Shown here in pieces: positions 19,649 to 33,612 of a DNA stretch of 64,000 nucleotides (position 1 is its first letter; every line of letters begins with the position of its first letter). This stretch comes from Mycobacterium sp. 852014-50255_SCH5639931. Its GTDB lineage: Bacteria; Actinomycetota; Actinomycetes; Mycobacteriales; Mycobacteriaceae. The stretch spans positions 1 through 64,000 of the forward strand of contig NZ_LZSV01000019.1 in assembly GCF_001665605.1 (NCBI RefSeq), read 5' to 3'. Below the pieces are notes generated by a model. It was not told the origin of the DNA. It did not search any database and saw only the letters and a program-made list of their open reading frames with translations. Both the position numbers and the translations under genes were made by a program.

Positions 19649-21123
19649 AGGCGCAATGGCAGCGCCACCGGCTGTCTCAGGGCAGATTGGCCGAAACGAC
19701 AGAAGACCTGCTGGGCAAGGGGTTTCGGTTGGCTCTGGTGGCCGGCCACGACGACGGCGCCGCTCTACGTGTCGTCTATCTGTTCCTCGCCGGATATCCC
19801 GATCGCCGCGTCGAGCTCGAATGCGTTGTGCCGAAGGATGACCCGACGGTCCGATCGCTGGCCTACCTGTCCTTTCCGGCCAGCCGGTTCGAGCGCGAAA
19901 TCGCGGACCTGTACGGGATCCGGCCCGTGGGGCATCCCAAGGCGCGCCGCCTGGTGCGCCACGCCCACTGGCCCGAGGACTGGCATCCCATGCGCGGTGA
20001 CACGTCGCCCGCCCCCAAATTCGATGGCGCCGGCCACTTCCCGTTCGTCACCGTCGAGGGTCCCGGCGTGTACGAAATCCCGGTGGGTCCGGTGCATGCG
20101 GGGTTGATTGAACCCGGCCATTTCCGTTTCTCCGTCGCCGGCGAAACCGTGCTGCGGCTCAAGGCCCGACTGTGGTTCGTCCACCGCGGCATGGAGAAGC
20201 TGTTCGAGGGCCGGCCGGCCGGCGGCGCGGTCGATCTGGCCGAGCGCGTCAGCGGCGACACCTCCGCCGCGCACGCGCTCGCCCACTGCCTCGCCGTCGA
20301 AGACGCGCTCGGAATGGAACTTCCCGACGAGGTGCACCGGTTGCGGGCACTGCTGGTCGAACTCGAACGCCTCTACAACCACGCCGCCGATCTGGGCGCG
20401 CTGGCCAATGACGTCGGGTTCGGGCTCGCCAACGCCCACGCTCAACGCATCCGCGAACAACTGCTGCGGCTCAACGCGAATGTCACCGGGCACCGCCTGC
20501 TGCGCGGTGCCATCAACCCGGGCGGGGTCGCGCTGCGGGGGCTACCCGACGTCGCCGACCTGCGGTCCATTGCAGCCGACGTCGCGGAGGTTGCCGAGCT
20601 GACCCTGCGCAACTCCGTCGTGTACGACCGATTCGCCGGGACCGCCGTCCTGCAGCGAGACGACGCTCAGGCTCTCGGTTGCCTGGGCTACGTCGCTCGG
20701 GCCAGCGGTATGCGCACCGACGCCCGGCTCGAACACCCCACCACCGCATTGCCCGTCACCGAGACCGACGCCGCCGCCGGTGACGTGCTGGCCCGCTACA
20801 CCGTGCGGCGCGACGAATTCGCCGCATCCACCGAGCTGGCCTGCCATCTGATCGAATCGCACAGCGGCCCAATAGAATACGCCGAAAACGTGGACGTGGC
20901 GCGCATACCCGGCAGCGGCATCGGCATCGTCGAAGGTTGGCGCGGCACCATCGTCCACCGCGTCGAAACCGGCGCCGCCAACCGGATCACCCGCGCGAAG
21001 ATCGTCGATCCGTCATGGTTCAACTGGCCCGCGCTGCCGGTCGCGATGGCCGACACGATCGTCCCCGACTTCCCGCTGGCCAATAAGAGCTTCAACCAGT
21101 CCTACGCCGGCAACGACCTCTGA
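19645..21123 (+). CDS. hycE: Hydrogenase large-subunit-like protein without Ni ligands, Rv0087-like
   Basis: The 492-residue protein fuses a NuoC-like N-terminal part (FEREIADLYGIRPVGHP near residues 82-98) to a NuoD/HycE-like large subunit. In true [NiFe]-hydrogenases four cysteines hold the metal in RxCGxC and DPCxxC motifs. Here the first site reads RVSGDTSAAH (201-210) and the second DPSWFN (455-460), with no cysteine in either. The fold should be intact, including WFVHRGMEK near 177, but Ni-Fe binding is not expected. The same length is seen in Rv0087. It ends the operon, 18 bases before the convergent mutY. Confidence 0.9.
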   Translation: MKAQWQRHRLSQGRLAETTEDLLGKGFRLALVAGHDDGAALRVVYLFLAGYPDRRVELECVVPKDDPTVRSLAYLSFPASRFEREIADLYGIRPVGHPKARRLVRHAHWPEDWHPMRGDTSPAPKFDGAGHFPFVTVEGPGVYEIPVGPVHAGLIEPGHFRFSVAGETVLRLKARLWFVHRGMEKLFEGRPAGGAVDLAERVSGDTSAAHALAHCLAVEDALGMELPDEVHRLRALLVELERLYNHAADLGALANDVGFGLANAHAQRIREQLLRLNANVTGHRLLRGAINPGGVALRGLPDVADLRSIAADVAEVAELTLRNSVVYDRFAGTAVLQRDDAQALGCLGYVARASGMRTDARLEHPTTALPVTETDAAAGDVLARYTVRRDEFAASTELACHLIESHSGPIEYAENVDVARIPGSGIGIVEGWRGTIVHRVETGAANRITRAKIVDPSWFNWPALPVAMADTIVPDFPLANKSFNQSYAGNDL

Positions 21124-21141
21124 AGACCTATGACGGCGGGA

Positions 21142-22041
21142 CTACGCTTCGCCCGCCAGTGCGAACCGGCCGTCGGCCGTCTGCGTCACGAGGCCGTCGG
21201 CCAGCAACGAATACAGGGCCCGGTCCCGCTGGGCCGTATCGGTCAACCACGCCACGTCCAGCTCCGCCCGGGTGACCGGAGAGCCGTTGCCGCGCAACAC
21301 GTCCAGCAGGCGTCCGCGGACCTGCCGGTCGGTTCCGGCGTAGGTCTGCACCCGCCGGGCCGGCCCCTGCGCCGGGGGATGACCGGCGTCCCGCCACGCG
21401 CACCGGGCGAGCGGGCACAACCCGCACCGCGGCGTTCGCGCGGTGCACACCGTCGCGCCCAGTTCCATCAGGGCGACGGAATACCGCGGCGCCGTGTCGT
21501 TGGCGGGCAGCAGAGCGGAGACATCGGCCATGTCCCGCACCACTGACGCAGAACCCCCGTCGGCCAGCCCGCGCACGGCGCGGGCCACCACCCGGCGAAC
21601 GTTGGTGTCCACCACCGGAACCGGTTGACGGTAAGCGAAACAGGCGATGGCGCGTGCGGTGTAGCTGCCGATGCCGGGCAGGGTCAGCAGGGTGTCGACG
21701 TCGTCGGGAACCACGTCGCCGTGCTCACGCGCGATGACGGTCGCGCACTCGTGCAAGCGCTTGGCCCGCCTCGGATAACCCAGCTTGCCCCACGCCCGCA
21801 GCACGTCGGCGGCGCTGGCCTCGGCGGTGGCCGACGGGGTGGGCCACCGCCGCACCCAGTCCGACCAGATCGGCAACACCCGCGACACCGGTGTCTGCTG
21901 CAGCATGAACTCGCTGACCAGGATCTGCCATGCGCTGACGCCGGGCTCCCGCCAGGGCAGGTCGCGCCGGGATCGTTCGTACCAGTCGAGCAACTCGTCG
22001 GCCGCAATAGTTGGCCGTCCGTTTACCGACGGATGCGGCAT
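21142..22041 (-). CDS. mutY: Adenine DNA glycosylase MutY
   Basis: MutY removes adenine mispaired with 8-oxoguanine. The 299-residue protein has the catalytic helix SEFMLQQTPV, the helix-hairpin-helix LLTLPGIGSYTARAI, the catalytic Asp in VVDTNVRRV, and the [4Fe-4S] cysteines in CTARTPRCGLCPLARC. The start CAT at 22039-22041 (MPHPSV) leaves 10 bases to the divergent canB; an ATG four codons further upstream at 22053 would overlap the canB start codon. The frame remains open beyond this across canB, but that part is antisense shadow. Confidence 0.95.
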   Translation of the reverse strand: MPHPSVNGRPTIAADELLDWYERSRRDLPWREPGVSAWQILVSEFMLQQTPVSRVLPIWSDWVRRWPTPSATAEASAADVLRAWGKLGYPRRAKRLHECATVIAREHGDVVPDDVDTLLTLPGIGSYTARAIACFAYRQPVPVVDTNVRRVVARAVRGLADGGSASVVRDMADVSALLPANDTAPRYSVALMELGATVCTARTPRCGLCPLARCAWRDAGHPPAQGPARRVQTYAGTDRQVRGRLLDVLRGNGSPVTRAELDVAWLTDTAQRDRALYSLLADGLVTQTADGRFALAGEA

Positions 22042-22051
22042 GATGTCAGCC

Positions 22052-22669
22052 ATGCCTAACACCAGCCCGGTAACCGCGTGGAAAGCACTCAAAGAGGGTA
22101 ACGAGCGATTCGTCGCGGGGAAGCCCCAGCATCCCAGCCAGAGTGTCGAACACCGGGCCAGCCTGGCCGGTGGGCAGAAGCCCACCGCGGTCGTGTTCGG
22201 CTGCGCGGACAGCCGGGTGGCGGCGGAGCTCATCTTCGACCAGGGTCTGGGCGACATGTTCGTGGTGCGCACCGCCGGGCAGGCCATCGACTCGGCGGTG
22301 CTGGGCTCCATCGAGTTTGCCGTGACGGTGCTCGACGTGCCGCTGATCGTCGTTCTGGGGCATGACAGCTGTGGTGCCGTCAAGGCCGCCCTGGCCGCCA
22401 TCAACGACGGTGCGATACCGGGCGGTTTCGTGCGCGACGTGGTGGAGCGGGTCGCGCCATCGATCCTGATGGGCCGCCGTGAGGGCCTGAGCCGCGTCGA
22501 CGAGTTCGAGGAACGGCATGTTCGTGAAACGGTCGCCCAGCTCGTGTCGCGTTCTTCGGCGATCGCCGAGCGGATTGCCGAGCGCACCCTGGCGGTAGCG
22601 GGCGCCACCTATCACCTCGCCGACGGGCGCGCCGCCCTGGTCGATCACGTCGGTGACATTGGCGAATAG
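22052..22669 (+). CDS. canB: Beta-class carbonic anhydrase CanB
   Basis: CanB interconverts CO2 and bicarbonate. The 205-residue protein has all zinc-site residues of the beta class: Cys51 and Asp53 in FGCADSRV and His104/Cys107 in LGHDSCG. ATG 22052 gives the family start MPNTSP; upstream in-frame codons belong to antisense mutY. It is divergent from mutY with only 10 bases between the start codons, so both promoters must lie within the neighbouring genes or transcripts. Confidence 0.95.
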   Translation: MPNTSPVTAWKALKEGNERFVAGKPQHPSQSVEHRASLAGGQKPTAVVFGCADSRVAAELIFDQGLGDMFVVRTAGQAIDSAVLGSIEFAVTVLDVPLIVVLGHDSCGAVKAALAAINDGAIPGGFVRDVVERVAPSILMGRREGLSRVDEFEERHVRETVAQLVSRSSAIAERIAERTLAVAGATYHLADGRAALVDHVGDIGE

Positions 22670-22783
22670 CGGCCGAATACCCGGCCTCAGCGGCCGTCAC
22701 TAACACGGCGGTCAGCCAGCAAACCCCGCGACACGCCGAGGCGGGTCAGGCAACTCGACGTGACCTGGACCTACGCTGCAAAC

Positions 22784-26078
<3,295 letters not shown>

Positions 26079-26137
26079 GCCATGACGGTATCGAGCCGGT
26101 ACGACAAATCCCGGCTATGACAGGCGGTTACGCGCGC

Positions 26138-26686
26138 CTAGCTTTGCTGGGGCGGGTTCAACCCGGCCGAAACCGGCACCAGCACGGTGGCCTGCCCGGC
26201 CTTCTCGAAATTGAAGGTGAAGTTGTACAGGAGGCCGTTGCTGACCGGCTTGGCTAGGGTGACCGTCGCCTTGGCGGCGTTGGTGTTGGCGCCCAAGGGC
26301 CCGGGCGCCACCCTCTGTCCCTCCGGCGTCCCGATCATCAGCCTTCCGCCGGCGGGCAGGCGGCCGTCTCCGCTCAAGGCCACCGAACCGACGTCGCTGG
26401 TGATGCTCACCAACCTGTCCGGCACGTCCGGCGACTGGTTGATGGCCACCAGCACCAGATCGACCGTCCGGCCCGGCTGCACGGCTGCACCGGTCTGCGC
26501 GGCCTGCATGCGGATGTCGCGCAGCGCCACGTTGTTGAAGGTGACTTTGTTGCCGTTGATGGCGGGCTCCTGGACGGCCATCTGCGAGACCTGGCCGGCC
26601 CCGCAGCCACTCAGCAGGACCGCGAGCACCGCGACGAGGCCGACGAGCGCGGCCCGGAACGAGAGGCTGATCTCGAATCGGTTCAC
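26138..26686 (-). CDS. lpqE: LpqE lipoprotein
   Basis: The 182-residue protein has a basic N-terminus, a hydrophobic segment and the lipobox LLSGCGAG (Cys about residue 28), followed by a beta-rich domain resembling the copper-chaperone-like DUF461/PCuAC fold. No Met/His copper motif is clear. The upstream sequence on the minus strand contains AGGAGG 7 bases before the ATG. It is divergent from carD. The length equals Rv3584. The function is not established. Confidence 0.88.
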   Translation of the reverse strand: MNRFEISLSFRAALVGLVAVLAVLLSGCGAGQVSQMAVQEPAINGNKVTFNNVALRDIRMQAAQTGAAVQPGRTVDLVLVAINQSPDVPDRLVSITSDVGSVALSGDGRLPAGGRLMIGTPEGQRVAPGPLGANTNAAKATVTLAKPVSNGLLYNFTFNFEKAGQATVLVPVSAGLNPPQQS

Positions 26687-27472
<786 letters not shown>

Positions 27473-27488
27473 AGGCCCTGATTTTTCG

Positions 27489-28175
27489 GTGGTCACGGGG
27501 ACGATCTCCTCGGGCACGGTTGTCGCAGTGGTCCCGGCCGCAGGGTCGGGCGAGCGACTGGGCGCCGGTGTCCCCAAGGCATTCTGCGAGGTCGACGGGC
27601 GCACCCTGTTGGACCGCGCCGTCGAGGGTTTGCTGGAATCCGGAGTCGTCGACCACGTGGTCGTGGCTGTCCCGGCGGCCCGCGTCGACGAGGCCAAGCA
27701 GGCCCTGGGGGAGCGAGCGACCGTCGTCCCCGGCGGTGCCGATCGCACCACATCGGTGAGCCTGGCGCTGGCGGCCCTCGCCGGTGAACCCGATTTCGTC
27801 CTGGTCCATGACGCCGCACGCGCCCTGACGCCGCCCGAACTGATCGTGCGCGTGGTGGACGCGTTGCGGGCCGGGCACAACGCCGTCGTGCCCGCGCTGC
27901 CCCTGCATGACACCATCAAGGCCGTGGACGCCAACGGCGTGGTCCTGGGTACGCCCGAGCGGGCCGGACTGCGCGCCGTGCAGACGCCGCAGGGCTTCGC
28001 CCGTGACTTGCTGCTGCGGGCGTACCAGCGCGCGGGAACCGCCGATTTCACCGACGACGCCTCGCTCGTCGAGCACGTCGGCGGCCAGGTCCAGGTGGTC
28101 GACGGCGACGTCCTGGCGTTCAAGATCACCACCCAGCTCGATCTGTTGCTGGCCGAAGCGGTCGTGCGCCGGTGA
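27489..28175 (+). CDS. ispD: IspD, 2-C-methyl-D-erythritol 4-phosphate cytidylyltransferase
   Basis: IspD transfers CMP to MEP, the third step of the non-mevalonate isoprenoid pathway. The 228-residue protein has the nucleotide-binding start [19 protein letters not shown] and the conserved [11 protein letters not shown], followed by TPQGF. I chose GTG 27489, 16 bases after carD; the open frame extends into carD but carries no family sequence there. The stop overlaps the ispF GTG, so ispD and ispF are coupled. Confidence 0.95.
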   Translation: MVTGTISSGTVVAVVPAAGSGERLGAGVPKAFCEVDGRTLLDRAVEGLLESGVVDHVVVAVPAARVDEAKQALGERATVVPGGADRTTSVSLALAALAGEPDFVLVHDAARALTPPELIVRVVDALRAGHNAVVPALPLHDTIKAVDANGVVLGTPERAGLRAVQTPQGFARDLLLRAYQRAGTADFTDDASLVEHVGGQVQVVDGDVLAFKITTQLDLLLAEAVVRR

Positions 28176-28651
28176 GCGAGCTGCCTCGGGTCGGCCTCGG
28201 GCTCGACGTGCACCCGATCGAACCCGGGCGGCCCTGCTGGCTGCTGGGTCTGCTGTTTCCCGGCGCCGACGGCTGCGCCGGCCACTCCGACGGTGACGTG
28301 GGGGCGCACGCGCTGTGCGACGCGCTGTTGTCGGCCGCGGGGCTGGGCGACATCGGGGCCGTCTTCGGGGTCGACGACCCGCGCTGGAAAGGGGTCAGCG
28401 GCGCCGACATGCTCCGCCACGTCGCCGATCTGGTGGCTCGGGACGGTTTTCGGGTCGGAAACGCCGCGGTGCAGCTGATCGGCAACGAGCCGAAGGTCGG
28501 TCCGCGCCGGGCCGAGGCGCAGCGCGTGCTATCGGAGCTGCTGGGGGCTCCGGTCTCGGTGGCGGCGACGACGACCGACGGGCTCGGCCTGACCGGCCGC
28601 GGCGAGGGCCGCGCCGCCATCGCCACCGCGTTGGTAATCGCCGCCGGTTAA
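28172..28651 (+). CDS. ispF: IspF, 2-C-methyl-D-erythritol 2,4-cyclodiphosphate synthase
   Basis: IspF closes the cyclodiphosphate ring in the MEP pathway. The 159-residue protein shows the zinc ligands Asp and His in LDVHPIE near residue 12 and His in [16 protein letters not shown], plus [14 protein letters not shown] at the C-terminus. GTG 28172 overlaps the ispD TGA (GTGA). With IspD the window contains two consecutive genes but not the intervening kinase IspE, which is normally elsewhere in mycobacteria. Confidence 0.96.
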   Translation: MSELPRVGLGLDVHPIEPGRPCWLLGLLFPGADGCAGHSDGDVGAHALCDALLSAAGLGDIGAVFGVDDPRWKGVSGADMLRHVADLVARDGFRVGNAAVQLIGNEPKVGPRRAEAQRVLSELLGAPVSVAATTTDGLGLTGRGEGRAAIATALVIAAG

Positions 28652-28687
28652 GGCGCGCGCAGCGCCGGGCAACTCGGAACCACCCGG

Positions 28688-28701
28688 TAAGCTGGCACGT
28701 C

Positions 28702-28704
<3 letters not shown>
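28688..28704 (+). promoter_or_regulatory. Leaderless-type promoter of cysS
   Basis: TAAGCT (28688-28693) lies 8 bases before GTG 28702, and the 18 bases TAAGCTGGCACGTCGTGA (28688-28705) are identical to the lysS start region at 3472-3489. The spacing implies a transcript starting at or beside the start codon. No ribosome-binding site is present, which agrees with leaderless initiation. Confidence 0.6.
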
Positions 28705-30120
<1,416 letters not shown>

Positions 30121-31050
30121 ATGGCCGGCAATTCGCGGCGCCGCGGAGCAATACGCAAAGCGGGCAGCAAGAAGGGACCCACCGTGGGTTCGGGCGGCCA
30201 GCGTCGCCGTGCGCTCGAGGGCCGCGGTCCCACACCGCCGGCGCACCTGCGTCCGAACCATCCCGCCGCCAAACGCGCCCAGTCGCCGCGGCGGCCGGCC
30301 AAGCGCGCCACCGACGAGACGGAGACGGTGCTCGGCCGCAACCCGGTGCTGGAGTGCCTGCGGGCCGGGGTGCCGGCGACCGCGCTATACGTGGCCCTGG
30401 GCACCGAGGCCGACGAGCGGGTCACCGAAAGCGTCACCCGCGCAGCGGATGCGGGCATATCGATCCTCGAGATACCGCGTGCCGACCTGGACCGGATGAC
30501 GAGCAACCACCTGCATCAGGGCATCGCACTGCAGGTGCCGCCGTACGACTACGCCCACCCCGACGACCTGTTGACCACCGCGATCAACTCACCGCCCGCC
30601 CTGCTGGTCGCGCTGGACAACATCTCCGATCCGCGCAACCTCGGTGCGATCGTGCGTTCGGTCGCGGCGTTCGGCGGCCACGGTGTGCTGATCCCGCAGC
30701 GACGCTCGGCGTCGGTGACGGCGGTGGCCTGGCGCACCAGCGCCGGGGCCGCGGCGCGGATCCCGGTGGCACGGGCCACCAATCTCACCAGGACGCTTAA
30801 GGATTGGGCCGACCGCGGCATCCGGGTGATCGGCCTGGACGCCGACGGTGACACCGTCGTCGACGACATCGACGGCGCCGACCCGCTGGTGGTGGTCGTC
30901 GGATCCGAAGGCAAAGGGCTGTCACGACTTGTGCGGCAGAACTGCGACGAGGTGGTGTCCATTCCGATGGCCGGGCACGCCGAATCGCTGAACGCCTCGG
31001 TGGCCGCCGGGGTGGTGCTCGCCGAAATCGCGCGCCAGCGCAGGGCTTAG
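30121..31050 (+). CDS. rlmB: 23S rRNA 2'-O-ribose methyltransferase, SpoU family (RlmB/TsnR-like)
   Basis: The 309-residue protein has a basic disordered N-terminus (residues 1-65), a substrate-binding domain starting [13 protein letters not shown], and the SPOUT knot with motif 1 [15 protein letters not shown], motif 2 [10 protein letters not shown] and motif 3 [18 protein letters not shown]. The methyl donor is S-adenosylmethionine; the exact rRNA position is inferred from the family. ATG 30121 directly abuts the cysS TAG, so the two are co-transcribed. Confidence 0.9.
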   Translation: MAGNSRRRGAIRKAGSKKGPTVGSGGQRRRALEGRGPTPPAHLRPNHPAAKRAQSPRRPAKRATDETETVLGRNPVLECLRAGVPATALYVALGTEADERVTESVTRAADAGISILEIPRADLDRMTSNHLHQGIALQVPPYDYAHPDDLLTTAINSPPALLVALDNISDPRNLGAIVRSVAAFGGHGVLIPQRRSASVTAVAWRTSAGAAARIPVARATNLTRTLKDWADRGIRVIGLDADGDTVVDDIDGADPLVVVVGSEGKGLSRLVRQNCDEVVSIPMAGHAESLNASVAAGVVLAEIARQRRA

Positions 31051-31055
31051 CTCCG

Positions 31056-32030
31056 GTGCGCCGGTGGCCCGTGCGCCTCGGAGCCGCGCTGGCCCTACTC
31101 GTTGTGCTGGCGCCCGCGGCCGGCGCCCAAGCCCCCGAATTCGACCTGCAGGCTCATCGCGGCGGGCGCGGGGAGACCACAGAAGAGTCGTTGCGCGCCT
31201 TCGCGAAATCACTCGAATTGGGCGTCAGCACACTCGAACTCGACATCAACATCACCAGGGACGGGCAACCGCTGGTGTGGCACGATCCGACGATCGACGC
31301 CGAGAAATGCGCCGACACCGGGCCGGCCTTCCCCGGCGATCCGCAGTATCCCTACGTCGGCAAGTTGGTGCACGAACTCACCCTGAACCAGATTCGCACG
31401 CTGGACTGCGGGCGGCGGCTGGCCGAATTTCCCAACGCTGAAGTGGTGCGGGGCAACAAGATAGCCGTCCTGGCGGAGGTGTTCGCGCTGGCCGATTCCT
31501 ACCATGCGGCCGTGCGCTACAACGTCGAGACGAAGGTGGCAGCCGACAAACCCGGCACCTCGGCCGATCCCCAACAGTTCGTCGACGTGATACTCGCCGC
31601 GGTCAGGTCGGCCGCCAAGATCGACCGGGTGGAGATCCAGAGCTTCGACTGGCGGACCCTGCCGTTGGTGCACCGGGAAGAGCCGTCTATTCCGTTGGTA
31701 GCGTTGTACAACGAGGAGACCTGGGTGCCGGATTCGCCATGGCTGGCCGGGGAGAACGTCGTCGCCATCGGCGACCCGATGATCGGGGCGAAGCTGGTGG
31801 GCGCGGAGATCATCTCGCCCAGGTACCAGCTGGTCGCGGGCAGACCGTACGTCGATCGCGCGCATGCGTTGGGGCTGAAGGTGATCCCGTGGACGGTCGA
31901 CGATACGGCCGCGATGCGCGAACAGATCACCGACGGCGTAGACGGCATCATCACCGACTTCCCGACCCGGTTGCGCGGCGTGCTGGCCGAACTCGGGATG
32001 CCGCTGCCGCCGGCCTACCACCGGGCTTAG
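31056..32030 (+). CDS. Secreted glycerophosphodiester phosphodiesterase-like protein
   Basis: The 324-residue protein begins with a signal peptide (MRRWPVRLGAALALLVVLAP, cleavage probably after AGAQA near residue 25). The mature part is a GDPD-type TIM barrel: AHRGGRGETTEES supplies the catalytic His-Arg, LELDINITRDGQPLVWHD the metal-binding Glu/Asp and second His, and GVDGIITDFPTRL the C-terminal strand. It may hydrolyse glycerophosphodiesters outside the membrane. GTG 31056 is five bases after rlmB. This gene is not present between rlmB and arsB2 in M. tuberculosis as I remember that locus, so it starts an accessory segment. Confidence 0.85.
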   Translation: MRRWPVRLGAALALLVVLAPAAGAQAPEFDLQAHRGGRGETTEESLRAFAKSLELGVSTLELDINITRDGQPLVWHDPTIDAEKCADTGPAFPGDPQYPYVGKLVHELTLNQIRTLDCGRRLAEFPNAEVVRGNKIAVLAEVFALADSYHAAVRYNVETKVAADKPGTSADPQQFVDVILAAVRSAAKIDRVEIQSFDWRTLPLVHREEPSIPLVALYNEETWVPDSPWLAGENVVAIGDPMIGAKLVGAEIISPRYQLVAGRPYVDRAHALGLKVIPWTVDDTAAMREQITDGVDGIITDFPTRLRGVLAELGMPLPPAYHRA

Positions 32031-32032
32031 CG

Positions 32033-33430
32033 TCAGCGCGGCGCTTTCACCAGAACGTCGGCGGGCGCGATATCGGCATCGATGCCGGGTCGGCGCCCGC
32101 GGGCGGCGCGCCAGATCATATTCGGGCGCAACAGTCGCGTCGCGGGGTCGACGAGGGAGGTCACTCTGATGAACTGATTCAGCGCGGCGGTGTCGCTTTC
32201 GGCCGCGGCGAGCACCCGATCAACGTATTTGTTGAACAGCCGCGCGACGAGCGGTGCGGTGCCGTGGATTTCGGGAAGGGCAAGGTCGGGGTTGGTCGAT
32301 AGCTGCCAAGCCTGGCGGATCGGCGCTGCCGCGGCGCGGAAGAAGCGCCGCGCCAAATCGTCGGTACCGGCAGACAAGCAGTCGCGCAGCGCCAACGCCT
32401 CGAGCGCGGCGACCGTCATGCCCTGGCCGTAGATCGGGTTGAAGCTGCAGATCGCGTCGCCGATGACCAGCAGGCCCTCGGGGAAGCGCCGCAGCTTGTC
32501 GTAGCGGCGCCATCGACTGCACGGCGTCCGGTGCCGCACCGGTTCGCCGATGGGTTCGGCGGCTCGCACCGCGGCGAGCAGGTGGGCCGGCGCGCAGTCC
32601 GCCACGAAATCGCACATCTCCGCGAGATCGAGCGACGCCGGTTCCTGGCCGGCCACCCCCATCACCGTGAGCAGCCAGGTGTCGTCCTCGCAGTGCAACA
32701 GGCCGCAACCTCTCGGCCTGCCGGGCACGATACCGATGAGGAAGCCGAGCTCCCGTGGCGCTTCGGCCGTCATGCGCAGCGCCTGGCTGGCGTAGGTCAG
32801 CTGCACGTCGACGCGATCCTCATGCGGGCGGTCGTACCCCAAGTTGTCCAGCCAGGTCGGGGTACGGGCGGCCCGCCCGGTGGCATCGACGACCAACTCG
32901 GCGGGCAGCGTGGTGGGTTCGCCGGTACGGCCGCAGACCACCCGTACTCCCGTGACGCGGTGGTGGTCGAGGGTCGACACCGGGCCCAGGATGAAGTGCT
33001 CGTCGAGCAGGGTGACGTTGGGAATCTCGCGCAGCCGCGTGCGGACGTGGTCTTCGAGGAAGGGCCGTGTCGCGCTGTAGGCGGTCAGCCCGGTCGCGCT
33101 GCCGCGGCGCGCCATCAGGTGTCCGCCCACGTTGTAGTAGAGCTCGGAGAGATCCCCGCCGTCGAAGTGGTGCGCGCCGTCGTGGACCATCTCGTCGAGG
33201 ACGCCGGGGAACATCCCCTCGATCACCTGTGCTCCACGGGCCAACAGGGCGTGCAAGTGCCTGCCCTGCGGCACGCCCCTGCGAGGGGCGTGGGCGTCGG
33301 GGAGTGGGTCACGCTCCACGACCGTCACCGTGTCGAAGAAGTCGGCTAGCGATCGCGCGGCCAGCAAACCGGCCATGCTCGCTCCCAACACCACCGCGTG
33401 ACTGCCGATCTTGGCCTTCATGTCGAACAT
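32033..33430 (-). CDS. FAD-dependent monooxygenase-like oxidoreductase
   Basis: The 465-residue protein has an N-terminal dinucleotide-binding fold (VVLGASMAGLLAARSLADFF, residues 13-32, with an acidic residue at the end of strand 2 in VVERD) and the second FAD motif GLLVIGDAICSFNPIYGQGM near residue 315, typical of group A flavin monooxygenases and related halogenase/epoxidase-like enzymes. ATG 33430 is preceded on its strand by AAAGGCGGAG; the upstream open frame is not conserved-looking. It diverges from the large LuxR-type regulator, which is a likely controller. Substrate unknown. Confidence 0.82.
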   Translation of the reverse strand: MFDMKAKIGSHAVVLGASMAGLLAARSLADFFDTVTVVERDPLPDAHAPRRGVPQGRHLHALLARGAQVIEGMFPGVLDEMVHDGAHHFDGGDLSELYYNVGGHLMARRGSATGLTAYSATRPFLEDHVRTRLREIPNVTLLDEHFILGPVSTLDHHRVTGVRVVCGRTGEPTTLPAELVVDATGRAARTPTWLDNLGYDRPHEDRVDVQLTYASQALRMTAEAPRELGFLIGIVPGRPRGCGLLHCEDDTWLLTVMGVAGQEPASLDLAEMCDFVADCAPAHLLAAVRAAEPIGEPVRHRTPCSRWRRYDKLRRFPEGLLVIGDAICSFNPIYGQGMTVAALEALALRDCLSAGTDDLARRFFRAAAAPIRQAWQLSTNPDLALPEIHGTAPLVARLFNKYVDRVLAAAESDTAALNQFIRVTSLVDPATRLLRPNMIWRAARGRRPGIDADIAPADVLVKAPR

Positions 33431-33597
33431 GGCACTCCGCCTTTCTGACCGTTGGCTGACAAAAGTCATGCTCACAGCGCTCGGTGGGCGCCGATAGCGT
33501 AGTCGGATACGCGAGTCGGGCACCGGCTGTGGACACCGGCCGGTCAAAGCGCACCCGAAACGGTGGCAATCCGGCCCCCGCGGTGCCGCCACGCGGC

Positions 33598-33612
33598 TAT
33601 AGTCGCCGCGTG
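33598..33612 (+). promoter_or_regulatory. Leaderless-type promoter of the LuxR-type regulator
   Basis: TATAGT at 33598-33603 is a strong -10 hexamer, followed after six bases by GTG 33610. The absence of a ribosome-binding site and the spacing indicate a leaderless mRNA and fix the start codon of the regulator at 33610 rather than at the in-frame upstream codon 33484. Confidence 0.65.

Noticed and set aside
19645..21123. Calling this a functional [NiFe]-hydrogenase large subunit
   Set aside because: Both Ni-binding cysteine motifs are missing, so hydrogenase activity is not supported.
33484..33609. N-terminal extension of the LuxR-type regulator starting at 33484
   Set aside because: The 42 extra residues are low-complexity, and a TATAGT -10 six bases before GTG 33610 marks the start.
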